Source of the DNA: Heligmosomoides polygyrus polygyrus
Taxonomy: Eukaryota > Nematoda > Chromadorea > Rhabditida > Heligmosomidae
Reading direction: 5' to 3'
Assembly: GCA_947396885.1 (NCBI GenBank)
Contig: OX377202.1
Coordinates: 36,293,478 to 36,357,477, forward strand
DNA length: 64,000 nt
The notes under the pieces are model-generated. The model did not search any database, was not told where the DNA came from, and saw nothing but the letters and a program-made list of their open reading frames with translations. The position numbers and the translations under genes were made by a program. Shown in pieces: positions 36,368 to 47,544 of this stretch (the stretch's first letter is position 1; each line of letters begins with the position of its first letter).

Positions 36368-36600
36368 TGTTGTGAAGAGCGTCCATGTGTTCAAGCTTTT
36401 TTCGTGGCAAATGAGCGATGAAGGCTGGACATGCTAGGCTTTTATGCGAGAGGAAAGCAAAACATATTTCTAATATTCAAACCAATTTTGCCATATGATT
36501 CATGTGAAGATTATGTGAGCGTTTGTTATTGTCTGCGTCAGTGGATGTGATTCGCGTCTATAAACTTTAAGAAATTTAGCAAGAATAATGAGTCATTACA
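36368..36600 (-). repeat. 3' LTR of the BEL/Pao provirus
   Basis: 233 bp, starting tgttgtgaagagcgtccatg and ending agtcattaca on the plus strand. It differs from the partner LTR at roughly a dozen positions, so the insertion is not recent. Confidence 0.92.
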
Positions 36601-36618
36601 CTCCCGACCTGAAAAGGG

Positions 36619-37295
36619 TTATCTTGATTTTTTGATGAAAGTAGCTTGAATAGAACGTCGACGTAAGACTCGGAATATACAAAGAGTGATGAACAGTACA
36701 AACAGCAAAATCAAAATGAATTTGCAAAACTTGAATACATCGAGAAGTGACATGAACCAGTTGGAAATAACGCTTGATATGTTGTGGATGGAGAAGCCGG
36801 AGGACGTGGCGTGGTGGACGTCGAGATATTGCAGGGATGCCTCTTGGAAGATTGGCTCGTTGACGTAGACTAAGTTTCCTTGAAGGGTGATTGTAGTTTG
36901 ACCGGCTGAGCAATGTACGGAGCAGTTCATAGTGATGGAAGAGGTGGTGAAGTGGAGGACAATATCCGAGATTATCCCTTGAGGAGCGCATTTAACAAGT
37001 TGCGTTTGGTCGCCGCAATGGATTTCGGCCGTTTCTTCGGATAGCGATGATGTGCACGACATTTGAAATTGTGCTCCCTGGAAGCATGAATAACATCCCG
37101 ATAGGGAGCCCGTTTCAATGTGACTTTTGTTGTTCACGCGTTTTGTGCAGAGCGATAGTTCGTGCATTGAGACTGGGGTTTGATTGGGGCTGTTGCGATC
37201 GCCCTATGCGATCCGTTAAGGATGCTAAAGACTTGGCAAGAGATACGATAGCGTTTGTTATTAGGTTGGAAAAAAGTCTCTTCACACTTTGAAAT
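36619..37295 (-). pseudogene. Provirus envelope, C-terminal part (phlebovirus-type)
   Basis: The open stretch of about 180 residues is Cys-rich, with a CY.C motif, then a CNCS-like pattern and paired cysteines characteristic of the stem and domain III side of phlebovirus-like Gc. A hydrophobic membrane anchor of about 20 residues and a short basic tail follow, ending 20 bp before the 3' LTR. A frame change near 37120 separates it from the upstream coding (37295-37130). Entry function is inferred from family only; the gene is broken and split from its N-terminal part by insertions. Confidence 0.7.
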
Positions 37296-37483
37296 TTTTT
37301 TTTACCGTTCTCCCTGTAAACGCATTAGCCAATATTGATAGCTGATTTCGTAATCCTATCTCACTTGTCTACCGTTCGCACACGGACATAGGTCAAGACA
37401 CTTCTTGTATTTCATTATCTACCCATTCTTCCGGACTCAATGCCAGATCTACCTCAAGGCCATTTTCGGCGTGGCATTCTTCA

Positions 37484-37780
37484 TGGGCGCATGTAGCGCA
37501 GTCGAAGGAGGCGCGGCTGCCGCGTGCACCCGATACCAGGTTCCTGGTTTGGATTTCCCGCCCAGGCCAACCAAGCCTTCCATCCCTCCGGGGTCGGTGA
37601 ATTGGTACCAGACTTGTCTGGGAAGGATAGAGCGCTGACTTGTTCATCGGCTGGCCACCGCAAGTCATTGTATGGCCAAATACGCATTCATGTCGCCTAC
37701 ACGACATCCCGTAGAAGTAGAATGCGCTGGCGCATCCCAGAAGGGATTGAGTAACGCCGTCCTTTAGCCTTTTATTCTTC
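37484..37780 (+). mobile_element. tRNA-derived SINE, family 1, copy c
   Basis: A box tagcgcagtcga at 37493-37504, B-box-like tggtttggatttccc near 37546, the conserved body, and a cctttagccttttatt tail ending at about 37776. It abuts the mariner remnant directly on its 3' side. Confidence 0.85.
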
Positions 37781-37794
37781 ATGAATTCATTAAA

Positions 37795-38335
37795 GGATCA
37801 GCACGTCGGGCGGCCGACCAAATTAACCATATGGATGACTTGGAATCTACTACTCATCGCGCCTGTTATGGGTAGTTCGGAAAGTTTTCAAAGGGAGATT
37901 ATTCACTCGAGGACAAATCAAGGTCAGGAAGGCCAACTGAATTGGACGTCACTGAACTACTCCATCTTCTCCGTACCGATAGTGGCAGACGGCACGTCAA
38001 CCGGCAGAGAAGCTCGAAGTGTCTCATTGGATAGTGGGAATCCATCTGAAGAATCTTGGCTTTGCATGGAAATTTGGCGATTGGATTCCACATGCCCTGT
38101 CAGACACTCATAAAGGTCAACGGCTCCCCATCGCTGCTTTTCTTCTCGCCAGATACGAGCGAAAATCGATTCTGCCGCGGATTGTGACAGGCGATAGGTG
38201 CTGGGTTCTATATGCCAACTTCCGAAGAAAAAGACAATGGGTACAAAAAGGAGAGAACCATAAGCCTGACCTCAAGCCCAATTTTCACAAAAGGAAGATT
38301 CGGGTGATTGCCTGAACTTACGAACGCCATGGCTA
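37795..38335 (+). pseudogene. mariner transposase, N-terminal and central part
   Basis: Frames across this stretch resemble mariner transposases: an EDKSRSGRPTEL-type linker, then a continuous frame from about 38019 with SDTHKGQRLPIA, LLARYERK and IVTGDRCWVLYANF. The aspartate after IVTG is the first catalytic acid of the D,D34D triad. The text runs to KRKIRVIA and is cut by the MULE insertion at about 38312. A frame change lies before 38019. The C-terminal part resumes at 42788. Confidence 0.75.
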
Positions 38336-39053
38336 ATTGCGGCGACCCATCGACCCACCCCAGCGAGTCCGCGGCTAAGGCCGCTGACTCGCCGCGTGGG
38401 CCGCCGCCAGCGCGATCTCGCAGGCCGTGGCCACGATGATTTCCTCATGGCAAGGCAGACAGAGGTGAAGGGCAAAGGGAGAAGAACAGGCTTCTACAAT
38501 GGATTGAAACAACCAACACGTTCTTGGGTTGGTTTCAGTCCGTCTCCTTGCGGTCCTTCTGCCTTACTTTCCCATCCATATCGATGTACTCCCTCAACGT
38601 TTATGTTGTTTAGATTATTTTCAACTTTTATGCTTCCTGACAGGGAATTACAGTCATTTTCTACTCGCTTTCTTTGATATACTTCGTTAGTCTAGGCCTT
38701 CCCCACATATTTTAATTTCCAAGATCTTTTGACTTTATTTCCAAGTCCTTCACACTGGTCCCTCGTATTCCATCGATGCCGTCTTTGGTGTTCTGTCCTT
38801 GCTAGCAATTGCCAATTAACCTAGCCGCTCCCTTTATGGCCCGGGAGGTAGCCGATGGCGAAAATGCCGAAGGGAGCGTCTTTTTGACCGACGTGATGTG
38901 TGAACGAGAAAGTTGTACAAGCGCAATATAAAGTCAATTTATTTACAACACGAATCAGCATGAACACCAAAAATGTTGAAATGATCATGTGATCACATGG
39001 AGGTAAACAGCACACTTTCTTAAACCGGAAAAGGGAGGAGGGGAGAAAAATAC

Positions 39054-41143
39054 CTATAAGTTCGATTTTTCTGTAACGAATCTAGAAATCCTTCGGCAGT
39101 AAGTGGTGATGACCTTTGTCCACAGTAGCCCTCTCGCGCGTCGCATCTCGAAATGTCTCATCTCAGCGTTTACCCAACGGCGGCGTTTCAAATCCTTCTT
39201 CCTTAAGTCTTCTGGAGCGTCCGGGTTTTAAACTATCTAGAATTATTGCTAACCAATAAAGTTGCAAAGCTGATAACTCACCCTTCCATGGTGAAGAAGC
39301 TTCGCTTTTGACTGGGCGTTCATCCTTTTGAGGACTTTTAACAACTTCTCCATAGCGGGCCTCTTCTTTCTGACTTCCGAAAGGAGATTACTGAAGGAAA
39401 AGGTTAAATTATCTATATATCATATAGAACTATCTATGCATTTTAATAATAGCTCACCTATGGAAGGCTTCAGCAATATTACTCGTCCTCAGGGTTTTCT
39501 TATTCCATTTATTCCATATCCCTTTGAAGGGGCCCTCCAACCACGTTTCCTGGAAATAATTAAGAAAAGAACGGCACATATGGTAAGCGGGATGATCGCT
39601 TGGAACAGGAACTCGGGTAAGAGCCGGGACCTTCGGATAGAGATCGGGGGGTAGAAAGATAGTCCCTTTTATTGTCTCCCACCATCCCTTAATCCTCTCG
39701 CATCGCTCACTACCCCTTATAAACTTACGCAAACCGAGCTGTTCCCTTTTCCTGTTCCAAGCACGCGCAAGGTGGAAAGCGCACCCTTCGATTGAAGCCG
39801 TTGGAAAGGTTATTTTAGCGGCCTTGATAGCCGCCCACTCGAAGTCCAGTATGATCCTTAGTTCGCGGTTGTATCCTCCAGGCATTCGTGCCAGTACTCC
39901 TAAAATTGCAGAATGAGAAGCAGAACTATCTTTTCGAAATATTAATAATAAATATTAATATTAAAGTACCTTCCAATTCACTGAAGATGGCCCTATATGT
40001 GGCCTGAGTCTTCCTGTCCGTGAAGGCGTGCAAGAGCGGCACGTGGGTCTTAAAATAAAAATCTAACATAAGGCAAACAAAGGGAACAGTAAGGATATCA
40101 GTTTACCTTGTCACTACATACTCCGTGTATAGTATATAGTTGCCATTCTTTTCCTTAACGTCGGGATGCATAGAAAACATCCCATCGGCTACCAAGGCCC
40201 CTAAGCCGTTCCTGCAGGCTAGCTGAAAAGTCTTTTCTGATTGATTCAAAGTTGGACAACTGCAAAGACTCCCACCTCGATTGTTTCTACTGTATAGTAG
40301 ATGTGCAGTTCCGGACTCTGCACTTGTAGAAATCGTGCATTATTGGCGTGGAATGCCAGCGCGTCCGGAACATGCAGCATCGATACAGCTTCTCCGCTGT
40401 GGCATGCGATATTCCTAGAACGATACACATTAATGGATAAAGCATTGCTTTTTTTATGGTTCTCCTTAGTTTGCCATAATTGTGAAGGAATACCAAAATC
40501 TCCTCCTTCTCTTCCTCTGCTGCAAAATACAAGGTTTTTGTTATTTGATTGGCAGTTACATATTTAATAGTGATCGCTTTATGAAGATACGTATTTAAAT
40601 CGTAGCTGTCATTAGTATCATTCAATAGTTTCCTGTACTCTCCCAGTGGTGTCGAATTCGCATGCGTGGCATCGTTTCTCCACTCTTGAAGCTTCTGTAA
40701 ATTACATAAAAATGAACACTCTTCCAACTGTTTTGGGGGAAATCGGCTCTCACTTTGTAGTACACCCTCCTCGTCTTCTCTTTCACCCATACAACTGGAA
40801 TGCATACATGAGGCAACATTACTGGGTCAGTTTCGAACTCAACCTCTCTTTTTACCCGAAACTTCTTTTTTGAAGTGTAGCTCACACAGCCAAATATTGC
40901 TAAGAGGTACCCAACCTTGATCTTCGTATAAACATTCTCAGCACTAAAGCAACCGAGGCAACGGTACACTTCGTTGTGTGCGTTTGTCCTCTGATAGGTG
41001 AAACTATAGCAGAGCTCTTCACCGGGTATCCTATAGATTAGGACAGGGTGCTGCCCTGTCCTGCTTGATTCAGGAATTCCGAAGTAGTGACGTTCTGAAA
41101 GTAAATCGTCGATAATAGAAGTATATGCTTCTAAAACAAACAC
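39054..41143 (-). CDS. MULE-type transposase (probably decayed), with introns
   Basis: N-terminal frames (41143-40622) include a Cys-containing NEVYRCLGCFS segment resembling a FLYWCH/WRKY-type zinc finger, followed by a charged linker. The catalytic region starts near 40240 with LGALVADGMFSMHPDVKEKN, then VPLLHAFTDRKTQATYRAIF. The 39885-39458 exon follows with ILDFEWAAIKAAKITFP and GCAFHLARAW, the DFE and C..H motifs of MULE transposases, ending NIAEAF. Likely introns: 40050-40106, about 39890-39968, and 39391-39457, all GT..AG. A further exon 39390-39282 encodes RKKRPAMEKLLKVLKRMN. The last segment ends with a stop at 39054-39056, but its junction is out of phase. Stops in the N-terminal half suggest a dead copy. 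Confidence 0.7.
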
Positions 41144-41199
41144 AGTTTTCCAAACACCTATATCTTTAAAACCAGTTTCTTAAGGCTTCGCCGTAGTAA

Positions 41200-41560
41200 T
41201 AAAATCAATTGTAGCTGCCATATACGTATGTCGAGGCTTCTGCAGGAAGAACACCTTAACTACGTCGAATGGGGCAGGTTAGAAAGAAAGAATGAACGAC
41301 ATCCACAAAAATCCGACAATTTAATCAATATCGATTGATGACGATTGAAACTTTGAAAACGAACTTTAGATTCATATTCAACGACCTCGATAACCCCCAG
41401 GACTGAAGTTTTGCACAGCTTGAACGGCTTCAACAAAAAATCGATGATTTGGTCAATATCGATTGATGGCAATCGATACGTCAAAAACGAACTTCAGATT
41501 AATGTTCAGCGACCTTAACTACCCCCAGCAGTTTCTTTCATCCTGGCATAACGAATGCAA
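41200..41560. repeat. Two diverged direct repeats of about 110 bp
   Basis: The phrase atcaatatcgattgatg..cgat occurs near 41320 and again near 41455, each followed by aacgaactt.agatt and cgacctt.ata/ctacccccag. A more diverged relative occurs at 51730-51850. It lies inside the MULE. Confidence 0.5.
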
Positions 41561-41799
41561 TCTATGGAGGCTTTGTAGTTATATAAAAAACAATAACTTT
41601 ATTCTATATAACTTTCTAGTTATAAAATCTAAATAATAAGCCCTCAAATTGTTTACCTGCTTGCTCTTCATAGAAACGTTCTTCGGTGCTTTCGCCCCCC
41701 CCCCTGCTATCTGGGGTTCAAGCACGAGGTTTGTAACGGATTCGTTTGCAGTATTCGCACGGTGCGACATTGTCTGAGTTAAATGGTGAATAATGCAAT

Positions 41800-42600
41800 A
41801 CTTCTATATAGTATTTTTTGAAGTAAGGAAATGTGGTGTAAAAGAGGAGATAGAGTATAAGATAAGATAAGGGAAGTATGAGATTACATCATTACCTTGA
41901 GTATTTATAGGGAATAGTTAATGAGAATTATGCATGCCTAAGGCGATGCGCATTCGGCTGTTGCTTTGATGTTGGTTCGCACCTCAAACTTGTGTAATAT
42001 CTCAAGTGTGATTAAACGACAATGCGCATCACTTAACAGGTCAACACTTATATAAATAAGGAACAGAATAATTGGGCGCACTGACGTAGTTGAAACGAAA
42101 TCAACGAATCAAACTTCCTATCATTCGTTTCTAGTAGTTATTAAAGTATGGCTTACAAACTTACGTGCGGTTTGACAATCGGAAATATCCTCCGAAGAAC
42201 ATCAAGGAAATGCAAGTTTCCTAGCATAGCATCAGTTCCTTACTGATAGACTTTCAGCCATTGTTGCATTGACTTGCTAGTCATGAGGAGTCCATGTGGC
42301 CTCAAGCACAGGGCAATCATCATGTATTCGCAAGCAACTGCATGTTGGCTTAAGCCTTGCAATTTAGTAGCTGTATAGGAGGCACAGAGTGTCCGGGAAA
42401 ATTCGGAATAGCTGAATAGAAACAGCAGCTAGGTAGAGGTCGGGCAAAATAGATCAGTAAGACAGGAATACAAGACTGTAATAGAGACAGCAAAACCTGA
42501 ATAATGTAGCTGTGATGTAGTTGAGAAGTAAAAGAATAAAACCTGAGTACCTGAGTAATTGGCCGGAATTGGAATTTGTCAAATAGCTAGGGAAACGCTA
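41800..42600. other. MULE interior without recognised gene
   Basis: AT-rich sequence between the transposase and the right end, with no coding support. Confidence 0.45.
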
Positions 42601-42787
42601 CTAAGAGAGTGAACCAAAGTCCGAGGGAGCAGTCGTCGCGTCCGCGGCAGTCGTCCCCACCCATGCGGCAGTCATCAGCGGCGACGCGGCAGTGGCTAAT
42701 TACGGTGCGGCGCTAGTTGCCGCGGTCGCCGCAGTCGCGATTGCCATTCGTAAGTTCGATCCGCTCCCCGGAAGATTCTCTCAAGTG

Positions 42788-43190
42788 TTTGGTGGGATAT
42801 CAGAGAAGTGATTTACTGGCAAACTCACGGAATTGGAGAGACACTTACAGCTGCCACATACAGTGCCCAAATCCACAAAGTCGCCGCAGCTCTTCAAGAA
42901 AAGAGGCCTGAGAAGTCAGAGGTGACGATTCTGCATGACAATGCAAAACCACACGTTGCAAGACTCACTAGAGAAACAACAGAGAAGCCGGGCCGGGAGG
43001 TAATGCCACATCCATCGTATAGCACTGACCTCCCCCCTACCGACTACCTTCTCTTCCATGCTCTCAAGCAAGAAATTGGATAGAAATATTTTGAAACGGA
43101 CGAAGACCTCAAAAATTGGATTCAGCGATGGTTCGACTCCACATGCCTTCGAAAATGATAAAGGACACAGCGTGACGTTAACAAGTCCCT
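42788..43190 (+). pseudogene. mariner transposase, C-terminal part
   Basis: Reads WWDIREVIYWQTH, then ILHDNAKPHVARLT with the second catalytic aspartate, then HPSYSTDLPPTDYLLFHAL with the third, and FETDEDLKNWIQRWFDS near the end. This is the D,D34D half of the mariner protein whose start is at 37795-38335, displaced 4.4 kb by the MULE. A stop after KQEIG and a frame of its own show it is inactive. Confidence 0.8.
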
Positions 43191-43430
43191 GTTTGAGATG
43201 CGTCATCCATTCCTTCTACGTTGTGGGATATCATTTGAGTGTGGGTTTGCCTTATAGAATGAGAGCGGTTGCCGCCGATGTAGAAGACAGTGTTTTATCC
43301 ATCCCAGGCAAATCAGGTACCAATTCACAGCCTAGCAGGTATGGAAGACGACTGTCCGTGGTAGGATCCCAGTCAAGAATTGTTCTGGAGCACGCGATAG
43401 TCATCCTCCTCCGACTTCTCTACCATGGGT
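43190..43430 (-). mobile_element. tRNA-derived SINE, family 1, diverged copy d
   Basis: Minus-strand copy with the body block (gtgttttatcc..ccaggcaaatcaggtacc) near 43291-43322 and a cctcctccgac A-box end near 43405. It is more diverged than the other copies. Its tail end abuts the mariner C-terminus, opposite to copy c. Confidence 0.65.
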
Positions 43431-44164
43431 TTCCCTATATGTTTAAAATCCACCTTGTATGAATCAGTTTAATCATTTTCAATTTACGCTGCACCTTACT
43501 TCTCTACTTTACTTCTAAAGAATGTCACACAAATATCTTCTTCTATATTTTTAAGTCAAACATTCGACTATGATGAGTGTCCAAAAATGTAATCATACAC
43601 TTTCAATCGTCACACAATTCCTTCCCGTCTGTTACACAAATGCTGTTGTACAATTCAAAATGTGAGAAGGCTTAGAAGTTTAGGTGTGTCATACCATAGA
43701 AATGTGCAATGCGCTCACTTAGTAGAGGATGCTTGGATTATTTGTGCAAGTACTGTTTTCGTCGAGCTCGCCAGCGATCAAATTTGTTTGGTTTTGAATG
43801 GAATGGTTCTTGTTGGTTTATTCGGATTTGTTGCGGTTGTTCCTACAAAGTTATAGTTTTATATGCAAACCAATGGCTAGTAGAATGATACACATTTTTG
43901 ATCGTCCAAGCAGTGTAAGCTTTTTATTTGGGAACCCTGTATAGGCACCTTTTGAGATAGAATTTTTGAACAAGCAGTTTATTTTAGTTCTCCAAAAACT
44001 TGTCCAGCTCGATTTGAAAGGTGCTAGTTGATATTAATGGCTTCCGTCTTAATTAGGAAAATGCCCAGCTCGAGCTGAAAACTTCTCAATAAAACATAGT
44101 TAGCTTCCGTTAGCTTTAACATAATAGAAAAATGCAAGGAAATTAGATGCGTTATAAGTCAGGC

Positions 44165-44266
44165 ACCTCTTACGCTTTACGGTTTACGATTTACGATTTA
44201 CGGCGATTTTTTCGTAATTACGATTTACAATTTACGAAACTTCGGATTTCATTTACGCACACCCCT
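44165..44266 (-). mobile_element. Terminus of a CGTAAAT-repeat element (hAT-like?)
   Basis: Read on the minus strand it starts caggggtgtgcgtaaatg and contains several cgtaaatcgtaa units. It marks the exact point where provirus envelope coding is interrupted (44266/44267). The same start occurs at 49936-50035 and related units at 52570-52660. CAGGGGTGTG-type ends are common in hAT transposons, but no 8-bp target duplication was found, so the class is a guess. Confidence 0.45.
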
Positions 44267-46090
44267 GATCGAGATGCTAGCTCCAGTGGTTGTTTTGGCT
44301 TGGATGACGTTTTCGCGTTGTAGTATGACGACATCCTTTCCACTGAGTGGTAATTTGTGATGGGCGTTGTTCAGGTATTTTGTTACGTTTTCTTCGGGGC
44401 AGTAACATGAGGCTTCATGGACAAGTGGCGTGCAGTGGCATGTCGTGGGTGAGAAGCGACAGTGGAGAAACCAAATGCCGATTCTTTTGAGGCACATTGC
44501 AGCTGTCCTACTGAATTAGGGAGAAGCATTCCGGCTGGTGATGATTCGTGATTATTCCATCGGTGAGGAAGTAGCTTGCGAGGATGGGGAGGTTGGGAAC
44601 TGTCGTTGCCGTCAAAGTGAGTTCAATGGAGTCCAAATATATGGACGGGCTGGATATATGACGAAGACGTGTTGTTGTCGTTTTGTCGAAGTTTCTAAGG
44701 TGATTGTGCCCGAAACCGCTATCGACCATGTGGGGCATGTGAAGACGCGATAAATCGTCTCGAAACTCGGTTGGGCGTATACTTTGTAGAAGAGACAGTT
44801 TTCTTAGCATAAGTTGTACCACAGGCATTTACACGATGGAGAGCAAAATGTGTGGCCGGGATTGTTCTTTGCGTGACGACTAAACTCCTCTATATTGGTT
44901 GAAGTTGTGACGCCTTTGCAGGTTTTGCCTTTGCAGCTCAAGGAATTCCAGCATTGATCATGAGATTCGGTGGAGAATTTATGATCTCTAGTGTAGTACT
45001 CGGTCCGTTGTTGGCATGTGTAGGCGATGTCGTTGACTCGTAGGGTGATGACTCCTGCAAGTTCATTTTTGCTGTTGCGGAGTAGGAGACAGACGTCTTG
45101 TCCCACTGGCTGTAGTTGGAGTATCACGACTTGTTCAAAGACGCAGTGTTCGCTCGTGGAGTTGGTTGTGCAATACTGAGTTGTACCGGTGATACTGGCG
45201 ATGTCGGAGCACGAGCTACAGCTTCGGAGGAGACAAATGGCGATCGTTATTGTGGATGTGTGTTTGAGTGTTCGTCGGGTGATCGGTCGGTGATATGTTG
45301 GAAAGTGGGGGGAGGACGTATTTCCCGCGATGGTGGTGCCAAGGAGTGACCGTGATGATTATCTTCTTCGAAGTTCGTACTAGTTTCTTTAGTAGCCACC
45401 AGGTGTAGGTGAGCAATGGGTAGATGAGTCGGCAGGTGATGAGTGATAGAAGACATATTGTGGTAGTGAGGATGATTTCGGTTGTCGTCCAGCATTGAGG
45501 ATTGAAGACATGCTCCCAACAGAGGAGACACTCGATGAGTTCGCAGATTGGTCGTCCTTCGCAAGTTTGTGTCGTGGCGAGGATTTGTTTCCCATTTTTC
45601 CAGGCGCTCAATTTCACGGTGTACTGGAGCATGATGATAGATGTGGGAAGGAGCATTTTCGAATTGGATTCGTAGTCGGAAATGTAGGTGCATATAAAGA
45701 AGCTACAGGCTTCCACCATATCGAAGGTGTCCGTTGTTTCGATGAGGATTCCGCCGACGGTACATCTTGGTGTAGAGTAGCTTTCGGTCGCGTGAGATGG
45801 CGATATCATGCTCGGGTAGTATGTTCGGACGGTAGTACCCCATGCTTTGATCACTATGGAGACGTTGCTGTGCTGATATGTCGTAACCGGAGTTGGATAG
45901 GCACAAAATAAGGTGGCTGTCTTGGTTGGCGAACAGGTGTGGTGTTGACAGAATGCTGTGGTTCCGGTTATTGATGAGCGATCCGGAGGTGATGTTATGA
46001 TGTTGCCGTCAATATCGACGCAGTAAAAGTCGTCGCGAGAGAGGATGTCGGCAGATTGGACGTGGAGTTCGGGGACGATCATATGTTTTT
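44267..46090 (-). pseudogene. Provirus envelope, N-terminal and middle part (phlebovirus-type)
   Basis: From about 46090 to 45216 the frame shows a Cys-rich ectodomain, a hydrophobic segment near 45400-45480 and a His-rich stretch. A second region (45127-44804) carries a dense cysteine pattern with CWNSLSCKGKTC and a C..SC.C cluster, matching the fusion-loop side of phlebovirus-type class II glycoproteins. Coding continues in other frames to 44267, where an inserted element cuts it. Several frame changes are present. Family membership is inferred from cysteine spacing; no function is expected. Confidence 0.7.
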
Positions 46091-47109
46091 GGCCCACCGT
46101 TGATGTCGTATAGTCTGGCTCTGACGTATCGTGGAAGCTTATTATAGAGTAAAGCGCCGAGGCCGAATTCGGGTGAATCATGCGTTATCGCGGTGTACTG
46201 GCGAACGAGTCGAAGCATCTTTAGATACAATTCTTGTAGTTGTTTACCTTCGGAGTCGCATTGCGGTAGATTGAGAAGTTGGGTGTAGATAAGGAGCCGT
46301 AAGGTTGAAGGGTTGCCGTACATGGTGCGTAGAATGTCGATGGCTGTCGCGTAATTTTCGTTGGTGACTGGAAGGCCATCTATGGCATGGAGTGCTCTTC
46401 CTTTTAAGCAACTTTTAAGTAGTGAAAACTTCGTCGCATCGGAGATGGTGGTCTTGCAATGGATTAAAGCGTGGTACCTGGCCCAAAATTCTGGAAAATC
46501 GAGAAGCTTTCCCGTGAACGAAAGGAGTTCAAGGCGTGTCAGCAATGAGGCGTCGAAATAGTTGAAAGGGGAGTCGTCGTGCGTGGTTGGGCGTCGAGGT
46601 TCCGCGAGGGATGTTGCGACCGATAGTGGCTGGTGTTGGTGGTATAGAGCAGTGTCGATGGGAGGGAGGACGAGGTTCGGTGCGCTCGGGTGTTTCGTCT
46701 TTCGATGGGTGGTGAGATGCTGAAGTAGTGATCGAGTGGTGAGGAATACCTCTTTTCTCGTGTTCGTCGATGAGGTCGAGAGCGTATTTGTCGAGACGTT
46801 GTAGTGCGTCGATTGCTTGCTGGATCTCGTCGCGGTAGTCGCCATATCTGGATATATATTCGTGAAATATTGTTACCTCGTTTTGGTCCTCTGTCATCAG
46901 GGCGTTCCATTTTTTGTTGAGGTTGTCGAGCGTTGTGACTTTCGTGGCGATCGCTTCGTGGTTAGTGGCTTGCAGTTCCGTGTACTCGATGAGGTCCTCG
47001 TTTGTAGGAGTTTGGTGATGTCGCTTTGAAGATCCTCATGGTACGACTGTAGGGTGCGTTGGAGATGTTTTCGAGCGATGCCGATGAAGCGCCGGAGTTG
47101 AGAACTCAT
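46090..47109 (-). pseudogene. Provirus Gag (BEL/Pao, DUF1759-like)
   Basis: It begins with MSSQLRRFIGIARKHL near 47109 and a helical, coiled-coil-like stretch. The best conserved part, from about 46590 to 46100, contains LLSFTGKLLDFPEFW, SDATKFSLLKSCLKG and IDILRTMYG, typical of the DUF1759 region of BEL/Pao Gag. At least two frame changes separate the segments. Near 46090 the text passes directly into envelope, so the zinc-knuckle end of Gag and all of Pol are deleted. Confidence 0.8.
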
Positions 47110-47197
47110 CTTGCGTTGAGTTCGATGATAGTGAGTTGTCGAGACGGCGTAGAAGGTGAAGGCGACGCGAGAGTGAGGTTGTCGAAGGAGTCGATCA

Positions 47198-47217
47198 GAC
47201 GGCTGCCGTGGTCGCCA
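47198..47217 (-). other. Primer-binding-site-like sequence
   Basis: Immediately inside the 5' LTR the minus strand reads TGGCGACCACGG. TGG at this position is the expected complement of a tRNA CCA end. The priming tRNA cannot be assigned without the host tRNA set. Confidence 0.55.
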
Positions 47218-47450
47218 TGTTGTGAAGAGCGTCCATGTGTTGAAGCTTTATTCGTGGCAAATAAGCGATGAAGGCTGGACATGCTAGGCTTTTGTGCGAG
47301 AGCAAAGCAAAACATATTTCTAATATTCAAACCAATTTTGGCATATGATTCATGTGAAGATTATGTGAGCGTTTGTTATTATCTGCGTCAGTGGGTGTGA
47401 TTCGCATCTATGAACTTTAAGAAATTTAGCAAGAGTAATGAGTCATTACA
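47218..47450 (-). repeat. 5' LTR of the BEL/Pao provirus
   Basis: 233 bp, direct repeat of 36368-36600, bounded by the CTCG duplication at 47451-47454. The promoter would read on the minus strand, starting TGTAATGACTC. Confidence 0.92.
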
Positions 47451-47544
47451 CTCGGTAGTGGTACATTACATTTGCACCTCTGCCGTTCGAACAGCCGAGT
47501 CGTTTTAAGATGTAAAGGTGGCACAAAATTGAAAAAAAATCTTG

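Larger units (their letters stand above)
38312..42763 (-). mobile_element. MULE DNA transposon inserted in the mariner copy
   Basis: Inverted ends begin gaacttacgaa on both sides and share tgcggcgacc about 20 bp further in (38312-38347 and the reverse complement 42763-42729). Both subterminal regions are GC-rich (gccgccgccagcgcg and ccgcggcag phrases), unlike the AT-rich interior. A MULE transposase gene lies inside on the minus strand. No clean 9-bp target duplication is left, and about 25 bp separate the right end from resumed mariner sequence. Confidence 0.65.
36364..47454 (-). mobile_element. BEL/Pao-type endogenous retrovirus, pol-less, nested insertions
   Basis: Two direct 233-bp LTRs (36368-36600 and 47218-47450) are bounded by TG..CA and flanked by the exact duplication CTCG (36364-36367 and 47451-47454). 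Minus-strand order: 5' LTR, primer-binding-like TGGCGACC, Gag with a DUF1759-like region, then a direct switch to an envelope of the phlebovirus glycoprotein type, and the 3' LTR. No protease, RT, RNase H or integrase remains. The envelope is interrupted by about 7 kb of younger insertions (37.3-44.27 kb). C. elegans BEL/Pao elements of the Cer7/Cer13 type are known to carry such envelopes. Frameshifts and stops make this copy inactive. Confidence 0.88.
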
